Assembly: GCA_024278415.1 (NCBI GenBank)
Contig: JAJRTI010000522.1
Span: forward strand, 1 to 13,145
Length of the DNA stretch: 13,145 nt
Direction of reading: 5' to 3'
Source of the DNA: Planctomycetota bacterium
Lineage (GTDB): Bacteria; Planctomycetota; Brocadiia; JAJRTI01
Shown here one piece after another: positions 6,273 through 13,145 of the stretch. The notes below the pieces were generated by a model. That model saw only the letters and a program-made list of their open reading frames with translations, was not told where the DNA came from and ran no database searches. The first letter of the stretch is position 1. The number at the start of each line of letters is the position of its first letter. Made by a program: the position numbers and the translations under genes.

Positions 6273-9077
6273 TTGCATCGCAGCCAGACCATCTCAGGGA
6301 CCACGCTTCGCTACTGCGTGGTCGTCGGGCTCACGCTTGCCCTGCCGCTGGCCTCGGCGTGGCTGCTGCACTTTTACTACACGTCGATGACCGACATTCG
6401 CGGGTTCCAGGGCCGTTACATGCGCGCGCAGAAGCGGCAACTCAAGAGCCAAGTCGACAATGCGATTGGGTTCATCAACTTCAAGCGGTCGCAGGTCACG
6501 GGGCGGGTGAAGGAGAGCATCCGTGTGCGCACGAGCGAAGCCCACGCGATCGCCACGGATCTCTACGAACGGTACAAGGCGAGTCTGAGCCGGGACGAGA
6601 TCCGGGCGCTGGTGCGCGAGGTGCTTCGGTCCATCCGCTTCAGCAACGGCCGCGGGTACTACTTCGTGGTGTCGCTCGATGGCACGATCGTCTTGTCGCC
6701 GAGCCGGCCGGACCACGAGGGCAAGAACATGCTGGGGCTGCAGGACTCGCAGGGCGCGTTTGTGATCCGAGACATGATTGACGCGGTGCGAGCCCAGGGC
6801 GAAGGCTTCTGTTCCTATCGATGGCCGAAGTTGGGTAGCGGCGAGCAGGACTTCTGCAAGATCTCGTTCGTCAAGTTTTTCGAGCCCTTCGGCTGGATCA
6901 TCGGCGCTGGGGAGTATCTCGACGCGATGGAGAAGCAGCTCCAGCAGGAGGCACTGGAGTGGCTGGGCCGGGTGCGTTTTGGCAAGGACGGGTATTTGTT
7001 TGCCGGCCAGTGGGACGGGCGGAGTCTGCTGGGGCCCGCCCGCGGCCGGACGATGGCCGGTGTGGCCGATCTCACTGGCGCCAACGTTGTGCAGAAACTG
7101 ATTGCCTGCGCCAAGGGCGGCGGCGGCTTCGTGCGTTACTTCATGCCTGCCGTCGAGGGGCAGCGCCCGGATCTGGAGTTGAGCTATGCGCGGGGCGTGA
7201 TCGAATGGGGGTGGTACGTGGGCGCCGGCGCGTCTATCGGCGACTTGGAGGCCGAAGTCGAGGCCGCCAAGCACGCCATGATGCGGCGCATGTCCTGGCA
7301 GGGGGCCGGTATCCTGTCGTTCCTCTTCGGCTTGGTCATTGTCGGGCAGTTCATGGCCCGGCGCATGGGCGCCCAGATGGAGTCCGCGTTCGACGTGTTC
7401 GCCGTGTTCTTCCAGAAGGCCGCATCGCAATCCGCACAGATCGATCTGGACGTACTGGAGTTCCGCGAGTTCAGATCCCTCGCCCGCGCAGCCAACCGCA
7501 TGATCGAGCAGCGCCACCACGCGGAGGTGGCGTTGCGCGAGAGCGAAGAGCGATTCCGCTCCATCGTGCAGCATCTGTCGGACATCGTGTGGGTCGTCGA
7601 CCGCGACTCCGTCATCCTTTACGAGACGCCCTCGTCGCCGCGCGTATTGGGGGCCGCGCCGGGCGGCCTGGTCGGCAAGCGGCTCTTGGACATGGTGCAC
7701 CCCGACGATTTGGCGACGGCCTCCGAGGCGTTTGACGAAGTGCTGCGCAAGGAAAACCCGTACCAGCCCACCGGCTACCGCATGCGCCACGCGGACGGGC
7801 ATTGGGTGCGCCTGGAATCTATTGCGAGCAACATGCTCGACCACCCCGCCCTGCGCGGCATTGTCGTGGTGTCGCGCGACGTGACCGAGCGCTGGGAGGC
7901 CGAGCAAGAGCGCCGGCGCTTGGAGGACGCGTTGCTCCAGTCGGAGAAGATGCGCGCCATCGGCCAGCTTGCGGGCGGCATTGCCCATGACTTCAACAAC
8001 TTGCTCACCGGCATCCTGGGCTACGCCAACATGCTGAAGCTCGGCCTGCCGCCCGGCACGTCCGAACACCACGCGGCCAAGACCATCGAGAAGGCGGCCG
8101 AGCGCGCCGCCGACCTCACCGGCCAACTGCTCGGCTTCGCGCGGCGCGGCAAGAACCGAGTGGCCGCTGTTGACGTTCACGAAACCCTCCAAGAAGTCGT
8201 GCAGCTTCTGTCCCGCAGCTTCGACCGCAACATCCGCATCAGGCTCGACCTGCACGCCGGCCGGCCGGTCACCATGGGCGACCCCAACCAATTGCAGCAG
8301 GTGTTCCTCAACCTCATGATGAACGCGCGCGACGCCATGCCCGATGGCGGCGAGCTGGCCATCCAGACCGACATGGTTGACTTGGACGACGCCTTCTGCC
8401 GGAACCACGCGGGCTGCGCGCCCGGCACGTACGTGAAGGCCTCCGTCGCCGACACCGGCCACGGCATCCCGAGCGAGCACATCGAGCGCCTCTTCGAGCC
8501 GTTCTTCACGACCAAGAAACAGGGCCAAGGCACGGGCATGGGGCTGGCCATGGTCTACGGCATCCTTGCCGACCACGGCGGCGCGATCGACGTGGCGAGC
8601 CAAGTCGGCGTCGGCACGACCGTCACCGTCTACCTGCCCGCAAGCGCGCAAGATCCCGACGCGGAAGCGCCGCCCGCGGCGCAAGACCTCGCCTTCGGCA
8701 CGGGACACGTGCTCCTGGTGGACGACGAAGAAGTCGTGCGCGAGGTTGCCGAGGACATGCTGCGTAGCCTGGGATACGAGGTGACCTGCGCGGCCGACGG
8801 CAGGGAGGCGGTGGAGCTGTATCGGGAGCGCGGCGACGGATTCGACGCGGTCATCCTCGACATGGTCATGCCGGAGATGGGCGGAGCGGAAGCCTTCGCG
8901 GAGCTGCGCCGGCTCGATCCCGGCGTGCGAGTCGTCCTGTCCACCGGCTTTGGCGACAGCGACCGCGCGCAGGACCTCCTGGACCAGGGCGTGGCCGCGT
9001 TCGTCCCCAAGCCCTACCGCATGGACCAACTCGCGGCCACGGTCGCGCGCGTGCTGCGCGGCGACGCGGCAGGATAA
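6273..9077 (+). CDS. Hybrid sensor histidine kinase: double Cache, PAS, HisKA, HATPase, receiver
   Basis: From TTG 6273 the product has 934 residues. Transmembrane helix 1 is about 15-34. An extracytoplasmic double-Cache sensor follows: module one has [19 protein letters not shown] (125-143) and [11 protein letters not shown], module two [11 protein letters not shown] (239-249) and WGWYVGAGA. Transmembrane helix 2 is about 344-362. A PAS domain spans about 423-538 ([20 protein letters not shown]). The HisKA H-box [10 protein letters not shown] has phosphoacceptor H572. The ATPase has N-box N684, G1 DTGHG (727-731), FEPFFTTK and GTGMGL (753-758). The C-terminal receiver has D817/D818, phosphoacceptor D863 in [12 protein letters not shown]891 and K913. 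An upstream in-frame TTG at 6207 would add 22 residues, but GGGGA six bases before 6273 favours the shorter form. A periplasmic small-molecule ligand is likely, and H572 to D863 phosphotransfer is expected. No separate response regulator lies nearby. Confidence 0.93.
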   Translation: MHRSQTISGTTLRYCVVVGLTLALPLASAWLLHFYYTSMTDIRGFQGRYMRAQKRQLKSQVDNAIGFINFKRSQVTGRVKESIRVRTSEAHAIATDLYERYKASLSRDEIRALVREVLRSIRFSNGRGYYFVVSLDGTIVLSPSRPDHEGKNMLGLQDSQGAFVIRDMIDAVRAQGEGFCSYRWPKLGSGEQDFCKISFVKFFEPFGWIIGAGEYLDAMEKQLQQEALEWLGRVRFGKDGYLFAGQWDGRSLLGPARGRTMAGVADLTGANVVQKLIACAKGGGGFVRYFMPAVEGQRPDLELSYARGVIEWGWYVGAGASIGDLEAEVEAAKHAMMRRMSWQGAGILSFLFGLVIVGQFMARRMGAQMESAFDVFAVFFQKAASQSAQIDLDVLEFREFRSLARAANRMIEQRHHAEVALRESEERFRSIVQHLSDIVWVVDRDSVILYETPSSPRVLGAAPGGLVGKRLLDMVHPDDLATASEAFDEVLRKENPYQPTGYRMRHADGHWVRLESIASNMLDHPALRGIVVVSRDVTERWEAEQERRRLEDALLQSEKMRAIGQLAGGIAHDFNNLLTGILGYANMLKLGLPPGTSEHHAAKTIEKAAERAADLTGQLLGFARRGKNRVAAVDVHETLQEVVQLLSRSFDRNIRIRLDLHAGRPVTMGDPNQLQQVFLNLMMNARDAMPDGGELAIQTDMVDLDDAFCRNHAGCAPGTYVKASVADTGHGIPSEHIERLFEPFFTTKKQGQGTGMGLAMVYGILADHGGAIDVASQVGVGTTVTVYLPASAQDPDAEAPPAAQDLAFGTGHVLLVDDEEVVREVAEDMLRSLGYEVTCAADGREAVELYRERGDGFDAVILDMVMPEMGGAEAFAELRRLDPGVRVVLSTGFGDSDRAQDLLDQGVAAFVPKPYRMDQLAATVARVLRGDAAG

Positions 9078-9084
9078 CGCCCCC

Positions 9085-10542
9085 TCACCCGACCCACACC
9101 GGGCTCGACCACGCCATCATGCCGTCGACGCGCGTCACGCGCGCGTAATACCACGCCGGCGCGCCGGCCGCGTCGTCCGCCTTCAGCCGCGCTTCTCGCT
9201 GCCCCGTGTCCGCGCGCGCCCAGTCCTCGCCGTTGCGCACGATGTCGATGCGCGCAATGGGCTCCTCGCTCACCGCGTACGCCCGCACGGGACGCGGGCC
9301 CTTCGCCTGGACCATGGACCCCATGGGCTTGCCGCACACGTCGAACTCGACGTAGATGCGGCTGTTCGTTGTCGCGTAGCATTGCCGGTTCCACAGCGCG
9401 TTGAAGATCGCCTTGCGCGTTAGCCGCTTTGCGCGCACGGCCATGATGCCCTGCCGGCTCAGCAGGCGGTATTGTTCGGGCATCTCCTGGAGGCTGTGCA
9501 ACTCGTCGCCGGGCCGGCCGTCGTGGATGTCGCCGCCGCCGATCATGCCGTAGCGCCGGCCCATCTTCAGCGCGTCGAGCACATGCTGGCCCGGCTTCTC
9601 GCCCCTGTTCGTGCGGATGGGGTGCGGGTTGCCATCCTTCTCCGGGCGCTCGCTGTTGCCCCAGACCGAGTGCACCTCGACCAGCCGCTCGACCTCCGCG
9701 TCGTGCCCCTTCTCCCACGGCACGCCCATCTCCACGTTCGCCGAGTGATGCGGGATCACGAGCGCGCGGTGCTCCCGTGCGGTCTCATACACGCACGCCA
9801 ACTCGCCTTCCTCGGGGTCGCTGCTGCGCAGGATCGGGCCGCTGTTGCCGGGGTAGTACACGTTGCGGTGGCCGTAGCGCTTGCACGTCCACTCGAACCC
9901 CACGAGCGTCGCGAAGCGGTCGGGCTCGTTGAAGTCGTTCGTGACCGCGGTGAAATAGTCCCACTGCCGGTCCGTGAGAAATTCGGAGTGGTCGGCCATC
10001 GCGAAGATATCGAGGAACGCCTCGTCCCGCGCAAACGCGTACAGCTCCTCCGGCCCGCGCAGCCCGTCGCTGAAGATGGTCTGGCTGTGCAGGTCGCCCC
10101 AGTACAGGCGTTCCCGCGGCTCGCCGTCGCTGACGATGATCGGATTGCTCGACGCGGCCACGCCCGACTCCTCGTCGGCCACGGCCACGAAGTGCACGCC
10201 GGGCTTGTCGAAGCGCAGGCCCTCGATGCGCGCAATAGGCCGATCGTCGTTCTCGTACGCGCCCTGCTTCCCGTTGAACGTGAACTGCCGCGGGCCGTCG
10301 TAGCCTGAGTCGCCCGCGATCTTCACCTTGCCGGTCCACCCTCGCGGCGAGTTGTCCATGTACGTGATCCCGCGCGGGGACTTGTTGAAGCAGCCCACCA
10401 CCTGCGCTGTGGCGCGGTAACACGACCACCCCGCGAAGTAGGGCTCGGTCAGCCCTTTCACGCCCAGGGAAAAGTTCTCGCCCGCGGCCACGCACGACGG
10501 CGCGGCCACAAGGAAACCCGTCAACTCCATCCGATCTGCCAT
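9085..10542 (-). CDS. DUF3604 family protein with PHP-like metal-binding motifs
   Basis: The 485-residue product carries a DUF3604-type core. An N-terminal beta-rich part (1-140; about 86-140 PRQFTFNGKQG to NPIIVSDG) precedes LYWGDLHSQTIFSDG (147-160), which resembles the first metal-binding motif of PHP-type phosphoesterases. Further candidate ligands are ADH (183-185), IPHHSA (263-268), EVHSVWG (289-295) and GGGDIHDGRPG (335-345). The C-terminal part (about 390-485) looks like a beta domain (RIDIVRNGEDWARADTG, AWYYARVTRVDG). No signal peptide is evident, so it is probably cytoplasmic. The family is common in environmental bacteria but poorly characterised; a metal-dependent hydrolase is inference from motifs. 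ATG at 10542 has GAGG eight bases upstream. The gene converges on the sensor kinase with 7 bp between stops. Stop codon is TGA. Confidence 0.85.
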   Translation of the reverse strand: MADRMELTGFLVAAPSCVAAGENFSLGVKGLTEPYFAGWSCYRATAQVVGCFNKSPRGITYMDNSPRGWTGKVKIAGDSGYDGPRQFTFNGKQGAYENDDRPIARIEGLRFDKPGVHFVAVADEESGVAASSNPIIVSDGEPRERLYWGDLHSQTIFSDGLRGPEELYAFARDEAFLDIFAMADHSEFLTDRQWDYFTAVTNDFNEPDRFATLVGFEWTCKRYGHRNVYYPGNSGPILRSSDPEEGELACVYETAREHRALVIPHHSANVEMGVPWEKGHDAEVERLVEVHSVWGNSERPEKDGNPHPIRTNRGEKPGQHVLDALKMGRRYGMIGGGDIHDGRPGDELHSLQEMPEQYRLLSRQGIMAVRAKRLTRKAIFNALWNRQCYATTNSRIYVEFDVCGKPMGSMVQAKGPRPVRAYAVSEEPIARIDIVRNGEDWARADTGQREARLKADDAAGAPAWYYARVTRVDGMMAWSSPVWVG

Positions 10543-10622
10543 AGCCGGGACCTCAGCATCACGTGTGCAACACCGCGTGGCCGAGCGCCACGCAAGTCAT
10601 CAGCGCTCCGCCACGCGGCTTC

Positions 10623-10652
10623 GGTGTAGCACAGTGGTGGGCCGGCTGTCAA
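10623..10652 (-). promoter_or_regulatory. Candidate promoter for the DUF3604 gene
   Basis: On the minus strand, a perfect TTGACA (10652-10647) and TACACC (10628-10623) are separated by 18 bp, with TGC directly before the -10 as an extended -10 element. It lies about 80 bp upstream of the ATG at 10542, implying a leader of roughly 70 nt. The rest of the 181-bp gap to the toxin gene shows nothing I can name. Confidence 0.4.
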
Positions 10653-10723
10653 ACGCGGCGGGGCACTGACACAAGGACTGACTCGCTTGGGCGGGGGCCG
10701 CCAGAGACGACGGCTCCGTTCTT

Positions 10724-11056
10724 CTATCCCGCGTCCGCTCCGCCGTCTTGTCCACCGAAGGCCTGTGTTGCCCTCTCCTGCCAACGTTTGGGATCGCGCC
10801 GCAAGTCCATGATGGCCCCGACAAGGATACAATCTGCCCGCACTTCGTACAGCACGCCGTATGGGAATCTCTTGGTCATGCACCTTCTGGAGCGCCGAGA
10901 GAACCTCGGCCATGCACCGGGGAGCATCACGATTCGGTCCAGCGCGGCCTTCACTTCAGCGGCGAACTCAAACACCAGACCAGGCGACTGATCGTTGTAA
11001 TAGTCGACAGCCTCAGCGAACTCCCGCTCCGCACAAGAGAGGATACGGACCTTCAT
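10724..11056 (-). CDS. RelE/ParE superfamily toxin of a type II TA module
   Basis: The 110-residue protein has the compact RelE/ParE pattern: N-terminal strand MKVRIL, two helices (CAEREFAEAVDYYNDQSPGLVFEFAAEVKAAL in overlapping parts, about 8-40), the loop LPGAWPRFS (45-53), the central strand motif KRFPYGVLYEV (62-72) and the C-terminal signature AIMDLRRDPKRW (81-92). RelE toxins cleave ribosome-bound mRNA and ParE toxins poison gyrase; the sequence does not decide which applies. The tail after residue 95 is glycine-rich and may be dispensable. Its ATG overlaps the antitoxin stop by ATGA (11053-11056), giving translational coupling, and no strong Shine-Dalgarno sequence of its own is present. 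Stop codon is TAG. Confidence 0.85.
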   Translation of the reverse strand: MKVRILSCAEREFAEAVDYYNDQSPGLVFEFAAEVKAALDRIVMLPGAWPRFSRRSRRCMTKRFPYGVLYEVRADCILVGAIMDLRRDPKRWQERATQAFGGQDGGADAG

Positions 11057-11277
11057 CTCTGGTTGATCCGGGCCAACACGGCCTCTGCGCTGTCTGCCTC
11101 GATATGTCCCGCTTCGTACGCGTCGATACGTGACTCGACTTCTTCAGCCCACTTGTGCGCCACGGCACCCTGGCCCGATCCCTCAAAGCTACGGTAAAGC
11201 TCGTCGATCAACTGCGCGCGCTCAACCGGGCTGAGTTGCAGGGCCTTCGTTAGCACGGCTTGTGCGGTATCTGTCAT
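11053..11277 (-). CDS. Antitoxin, addiction-module component family
   Basis: The 74-residue acidic protein is encoded immediately before the toxin and should neutralise it. It has the addiction-module pattern: a helical LSPVERAQLIDELYRSFE segment (15-32) and a C-terminal KWAEEVESRIDAYEAGHIEADSAEAVLARI segment (42-71) expected to wrap the toxin. Three in-frame ATGs are available at 11292, 11283 and 11277. I chose 11277 because GGAGG (11290-11286) then lies at an ideal 8-bp spacing; the 11292 ATG overlaps that GGAGG. The pair probably forms an autoregulated operon, although no DNA-binding fold is obvious. Confidence 0.85.
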   Translation of the reverse strand: MTDTAQAVLTKALQLSPVERAQLIDELYRSFEGSGQGAVAHKWAEEVESRIDAYEAGHIEADSAEAVLARINQR

Positions 11278-11285
11278 TGTCATTT

Positions 11286-11290
11286 CCTCC
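11286..11290 (-). promoter_or_regulatory. Ribosome binding site of the antitoxin gene
   Basis: GGAGG on the minus strand, 8 bp upstream of the ATG at 11277. This strong canonical site decides among three in-frame ATGs. It contrasts with the SD-less starts at 416, 1627, 3148 and 11632. Confidence 0.6.
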
Positions 11291-11318
11291 ATTCAGTCCT
11301 TCGTCCTGTCACACCCCT

Positions 11319-11347
11319 AGGATACTACTCATCGGGCAGCGCGTCAA
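11319..11347 (-). promoter_or_regulatory. Candidate promoter of the toxin-antitoxin operon
   Basis: On the minus strand, TTGACG (11347-11342, 5 of 6) and TATCCT (11324-11319, 4 of 6) are spaced by exactly 17 bp, about 42 bp upstream of the chosen antitoxin start. There is no obvious inverted repeat overlapping it to act as an operator. Confidence 0.45.
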
Positions 11348-11488
11348 TTTCCACGCGGTGACCGTCCGTCCGCTGGCGTCAATCATACGATTGGGCGTGT
11401 CGCGCTGCCAAGACTCGCCTGCCAATCTCCCGCAATTGCCCCCCGCGGCGCGGCGCGCTATGATTGGTGAGGGAGCAGATGCCGGCCG

Positions 11489-11624
11489 CCACTCGGCTTC
11501 CGTCACTCGCCATTCGACGCGCCGCCTATGCCACCAATGACGAATGACCTGACCGCAGACCGCCGAAAGGCGGGACTCCAAACAGGGGCACCTCCGCCAT
11601 CAACCATCAACCATTTCCGTCATC
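11489..11624. repeat. Degenerate heptanucleotide repeat blocks upstream of uvrA
   Basis: Three blocks keep a 7-bp period: ccactcg, gcttccg, tcactcg, ccattcg (11489-11516); ccaatga, cgaatga (11534-11547, part of a 16-mer identical to 413-428); and ccatcaa twice, then ccatttc and cgtcatc (11597-11624). The last block ends 7 bp before the uvrA ATG. No Shine-Dalgarno motif is present. Confidence 0.6.
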
Positions 11625-11631
11625 TCCGCAC

Positions 11632-13145
11632 ATGCCATCGAAACCCGCCATCGCCATTCGGGGCGCTCGACAGAACAACCTCAAGGACGTCGACGTCGAT
11701 CTGCCGCTGAACTAGCTGACGGTCGTGACCGGGGTCAGCGGGTCGGGGAAGTCGAGCCTCGCGTTCGAGACGATCTACGCGGAGGGGCAGCGCCGATACG
11801 TCGAGACGTTCAGCGCATACGCGCGGCAGTTCCTCGACCGCATGGACAAGCCGCACGTCGACGAGATCCGCGGCATACCGCCCACCATCGCGATCGACCA
11901 AACCAACCCGGTCAAGACGACGCGGTCCACCGTGGGCACGATGACCGAAATCAACGACTACCTCAAGCTGCTCTTCGCCAGAGCGGCCACGCTTCACTGC
12001 CGCGAGTGCGGCGAGCCGGTGAAGCGGGATACGCCGGAGTCGATCTTCGAGAACCTCAGGTCTGGGGACACGATGCGGTCCGTCCCGCAGTTGCGGGACG
12101 GCTTCCGCATCGCGTCCCCAAGTCGGGGACGCGGTGCGGAAGCTGCACTCCCCCCCTCCAAGGGGGGGAACCAAAGGGGGGGTAGCCCCCAGGGCAGCCA
12201 TCGGACCGATCTGCACCGACCCCCCTGTCGTCCCCCCTGGGAGGGGGGACGCGAGTCGCACCGTGTCCCCAGACCAGCGGAGGCGCTCATCGTCTTCTCG
12301 CTGCCCATCCCCCAAAACACACCGGCCGAGCAAGTCGTTGCGAGCCTCGACAGCCAGGGCTACCGGCGCATCCTCGTCGATGGCGAGGTCTGCACGCTCG
12401 ACGCGGCGCTGGTGGAGCCGGGGCAGCCGGTGCGCGTCGTGCAGGACCGCGTGCGCATTGAGCCGCACCGCCGCGGGCGGATCGTGGAGGCAATTGAGAC
12501 TGCATTGGACTTCGGCAAGGGCCGGGTCGAGATTGTGCTTGGCGACGGCTCGTCGAGTCGTTACTCGACCGACCTCCATTGCGCCGCGTGCGACATCTCG
12601 TATCGCGATCCGTTCCCGAACCTGTTCTCGTTCAACAGCCCGCTTGGCGCGTGCCCCACGTGCCGCGGGTTTGGCCGCGTGATCGAGCTGGATCCCGATT
12701 TGGTCGTCCCGAACCAACGCCTGTCGCTCGCGGCTGGGGCGATCAAGCCATTCACCTATCCCGCGTATAGCGAGTGCCAAAACGATCTGCTCGAGTTCTG
12801 CGAGTCGCACGGCGTGCCGACCGACGCGCCGTACGCGGAGCTGAGCGACGAACACAAGCGCTGGGTGCACGAGGGCCTCGGCGAATGGTACGGCGTCAAA
12901 GGGCTGTTCAAGTGGCTCGAGACCAAAACGTACAAGATGCACATCCGCGTGCTGCTGTCGCGGTTCCGTGCGTACGTGCCCTGCCCCGCGTGCCACGGCT
13001 CGCGGCTCCAGCCCGAGGCGCTGCTGTATCGGCTCGACGGCGCGAACATCGCACAACTGGTGCAGATGCCCATCGCGGAGAGCCACGCGTTCTTCGAGCG
13101 CTTCGCGGCCAAGCGACTCGACCCCGGCATCGACCTCGTGGCCAA
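11632..13145 (+). CDS. uvrA: Excinuclease ABC subunit UvrA, 3'-incomplete, with in-frame TAG and 71-codon insert
   Basis: UvrA is the ATP-dependent damage sensor of nucleotide excision repair and loads UvrB. From ATG 11632 the frame begins MPSKPAIAIRGARQNNLKDV, the conserved UvrA start. Codon 28 is TAG where homologues carry a Lys/Arg-like residue (AAG to TAG is one change). Beyond it the frame is open to the window end: Walker A GVSGSGKS (34-41), AEGQRRYVETFSAYARQFL, IPPTIAIDQ, HCRECGEPVKRDTPESIFENLR, an alien insert (codons 144-214), EALIVFSLPIP, zinc module C317-x2-C320-x20-C341-x2-C344, and CPACHGSRLQPEA (451-463). About half the usual length is present. Reinitiation at GTG 11725 would keep Walker A but lose the first strands. 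The gene may be a recent pseudogene, or the TAG a sequence error; the long open frame favours recent change. Confidence 0.85.
11713..11715 (+). other. In-frame amber codon (codon 28 of uvrA)
   Basis: The codons ctg aac TAG ctg acg interrupt an otherwise continuous UvrA reading frame six codons before Walker A. TAG terminates the genes ending at 1543, 4137, 4372 (minus) and 10724 (minus), so it functions as a stop in this genome. Confidence 0.8.
12061..12273. mobile_element. Palindromic element inserted in frame in uvrA (RPE-like)
   Basis: The ends are inverted repeats: 12059-12077 and 12257-12275 match at 18 of 19 positions (GGTCTGGGGACAC, then TGCG after one or two bases). Inside are four hairpins: 12080-12101 (10-bp stem, 2-nt loop), 12101-12143 (19-bp stem with one T-G pair, 5-nt loop), 12150-12168 (C7/G7) and 12230-12250 (GTCCCCCC/GGGGGGAC). 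The segment is 213 bp, a multiple of three, and has no stop in the uvrA frame. Removing it joins ...IFENLR to PAEALIVFSLPIP, a natural UvrA sequence. No clear target duplication is visible and no transposase is encoded, so movement in trans is inferred. Confidence 0.75.

Larger units (their letters stand above)
11278..11631. other. Intergenic region between the TA operon and uvrA
   Basis: This 354-bp divergent gap contains the TA ribosome binding site and candidate promoter on the minus strand, and degenerate heptamers on the uvrA side. A small GNRA-type hairpin CCGCC-GAAA-GGCGG sits at 11560-11573. I see no clear uvrA promoter and no LexA-type operator that I can support. Confidence 0.45.

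Noticed and set aside
6294..9029. 911-codon open frame antisense to the sensor kinase
   Set aside because: A consequence of high GC third positions; no domain-like sequence, while the opposite strand has full kinase motifs.
11620..13086. 488-codon minus frame opposite uvrA
   Set aside because: UvrA motifs lie on the plus strand; this is its GC-rich shadow, and it is open mainly because of base composition.
11632..13145. Reassigned amber code (pyrrolysine-like or suppressed TAG) explaining uvrA codon 28
   Set aside because: TAG ends at least four other genes in this window, so it acts as a normal stop here.

Overview
This is a GC-rich, gene-dense bacterial chromosome segment whose genes run on both strands. 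I cannot assign a phylum with confidence. A DUF3604 protein, SD-poor starts and 7-bp microsatellites in the gaps would fit an uncultured lineage of the Planctomycetota/Hydrogenedentota type; that is inference from gene types, not a phylogenetic result.

Layout: (1) 1-415 is non-coding: a 241-bp element with 14-bp terminal inverted repeats, then a cluster of short palindromes. (2) 416-4137 (+) holds three co-directional genes: a GT4 glycosyltransferase, a B12-binding-domain radical SAM protein and a second glycosyltransferase. This looks like a fragment of a surface-polysaccharide or glycolipid locus, and both internal gaps are filled by heptanucleotide tandem repeats. (3) 4138-4371 is a convergent gap with coding-like composition but no convincing gene. 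(4) 4372-5904 (-) is comM/yifB (Mg-chelatase-type AAA+ ATPase, DNA uptake). (5) 5905-6272 is a divergent intergenic region with hairpins and two candidate promoters. (6) 6273-9077 (+) is a large membrane hybrid sensor kinase (double Cache, PAS, HisKA, HATPase, receiver). (7) 9085-10542 (-) is a DUF3604 PHP-like protein whose stop lies 7 bp from the kinase stop. (8) 10724-11277 (-) is a type II toxin-antitoxin pair with a 4-bp ATGA overlap. (9) 11278-11631 holds the TA promoter and more degenerate heptamers. (10) 11632 to the window end (+) is uvrA, incomplete at its 3' end.

The most striking feature is in uvrA. A 213-bp palindrome-rich element with inverted-repeat ends interrupts the gene at 12061-12273, yet it keeps the frame and adds 71 codons. 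This is formally similar to the Rickettsia palindromic elements, which also sit in frame inside protein genes. The same gene carries an in-frame TAG at codon 28, just before Walker A. TAG ends at least four other genes here, so code reassignment is unlikely; the stop is a mutation or a sequence error.

The second pattern is a set of heptanucleotide repeats directly upstream of, or overlapping, the starts at 416, 1627, 3148 and 11632. None of these four starts has a recognisable Shine-Dalgarno sequence. The comM, kinase, DUF3604 and antitoxin starts have SD-like sequences and no heptamers. I did not find a clearly new multi-gene defence or metabolic system; the novelty here is mainly in the repeats.
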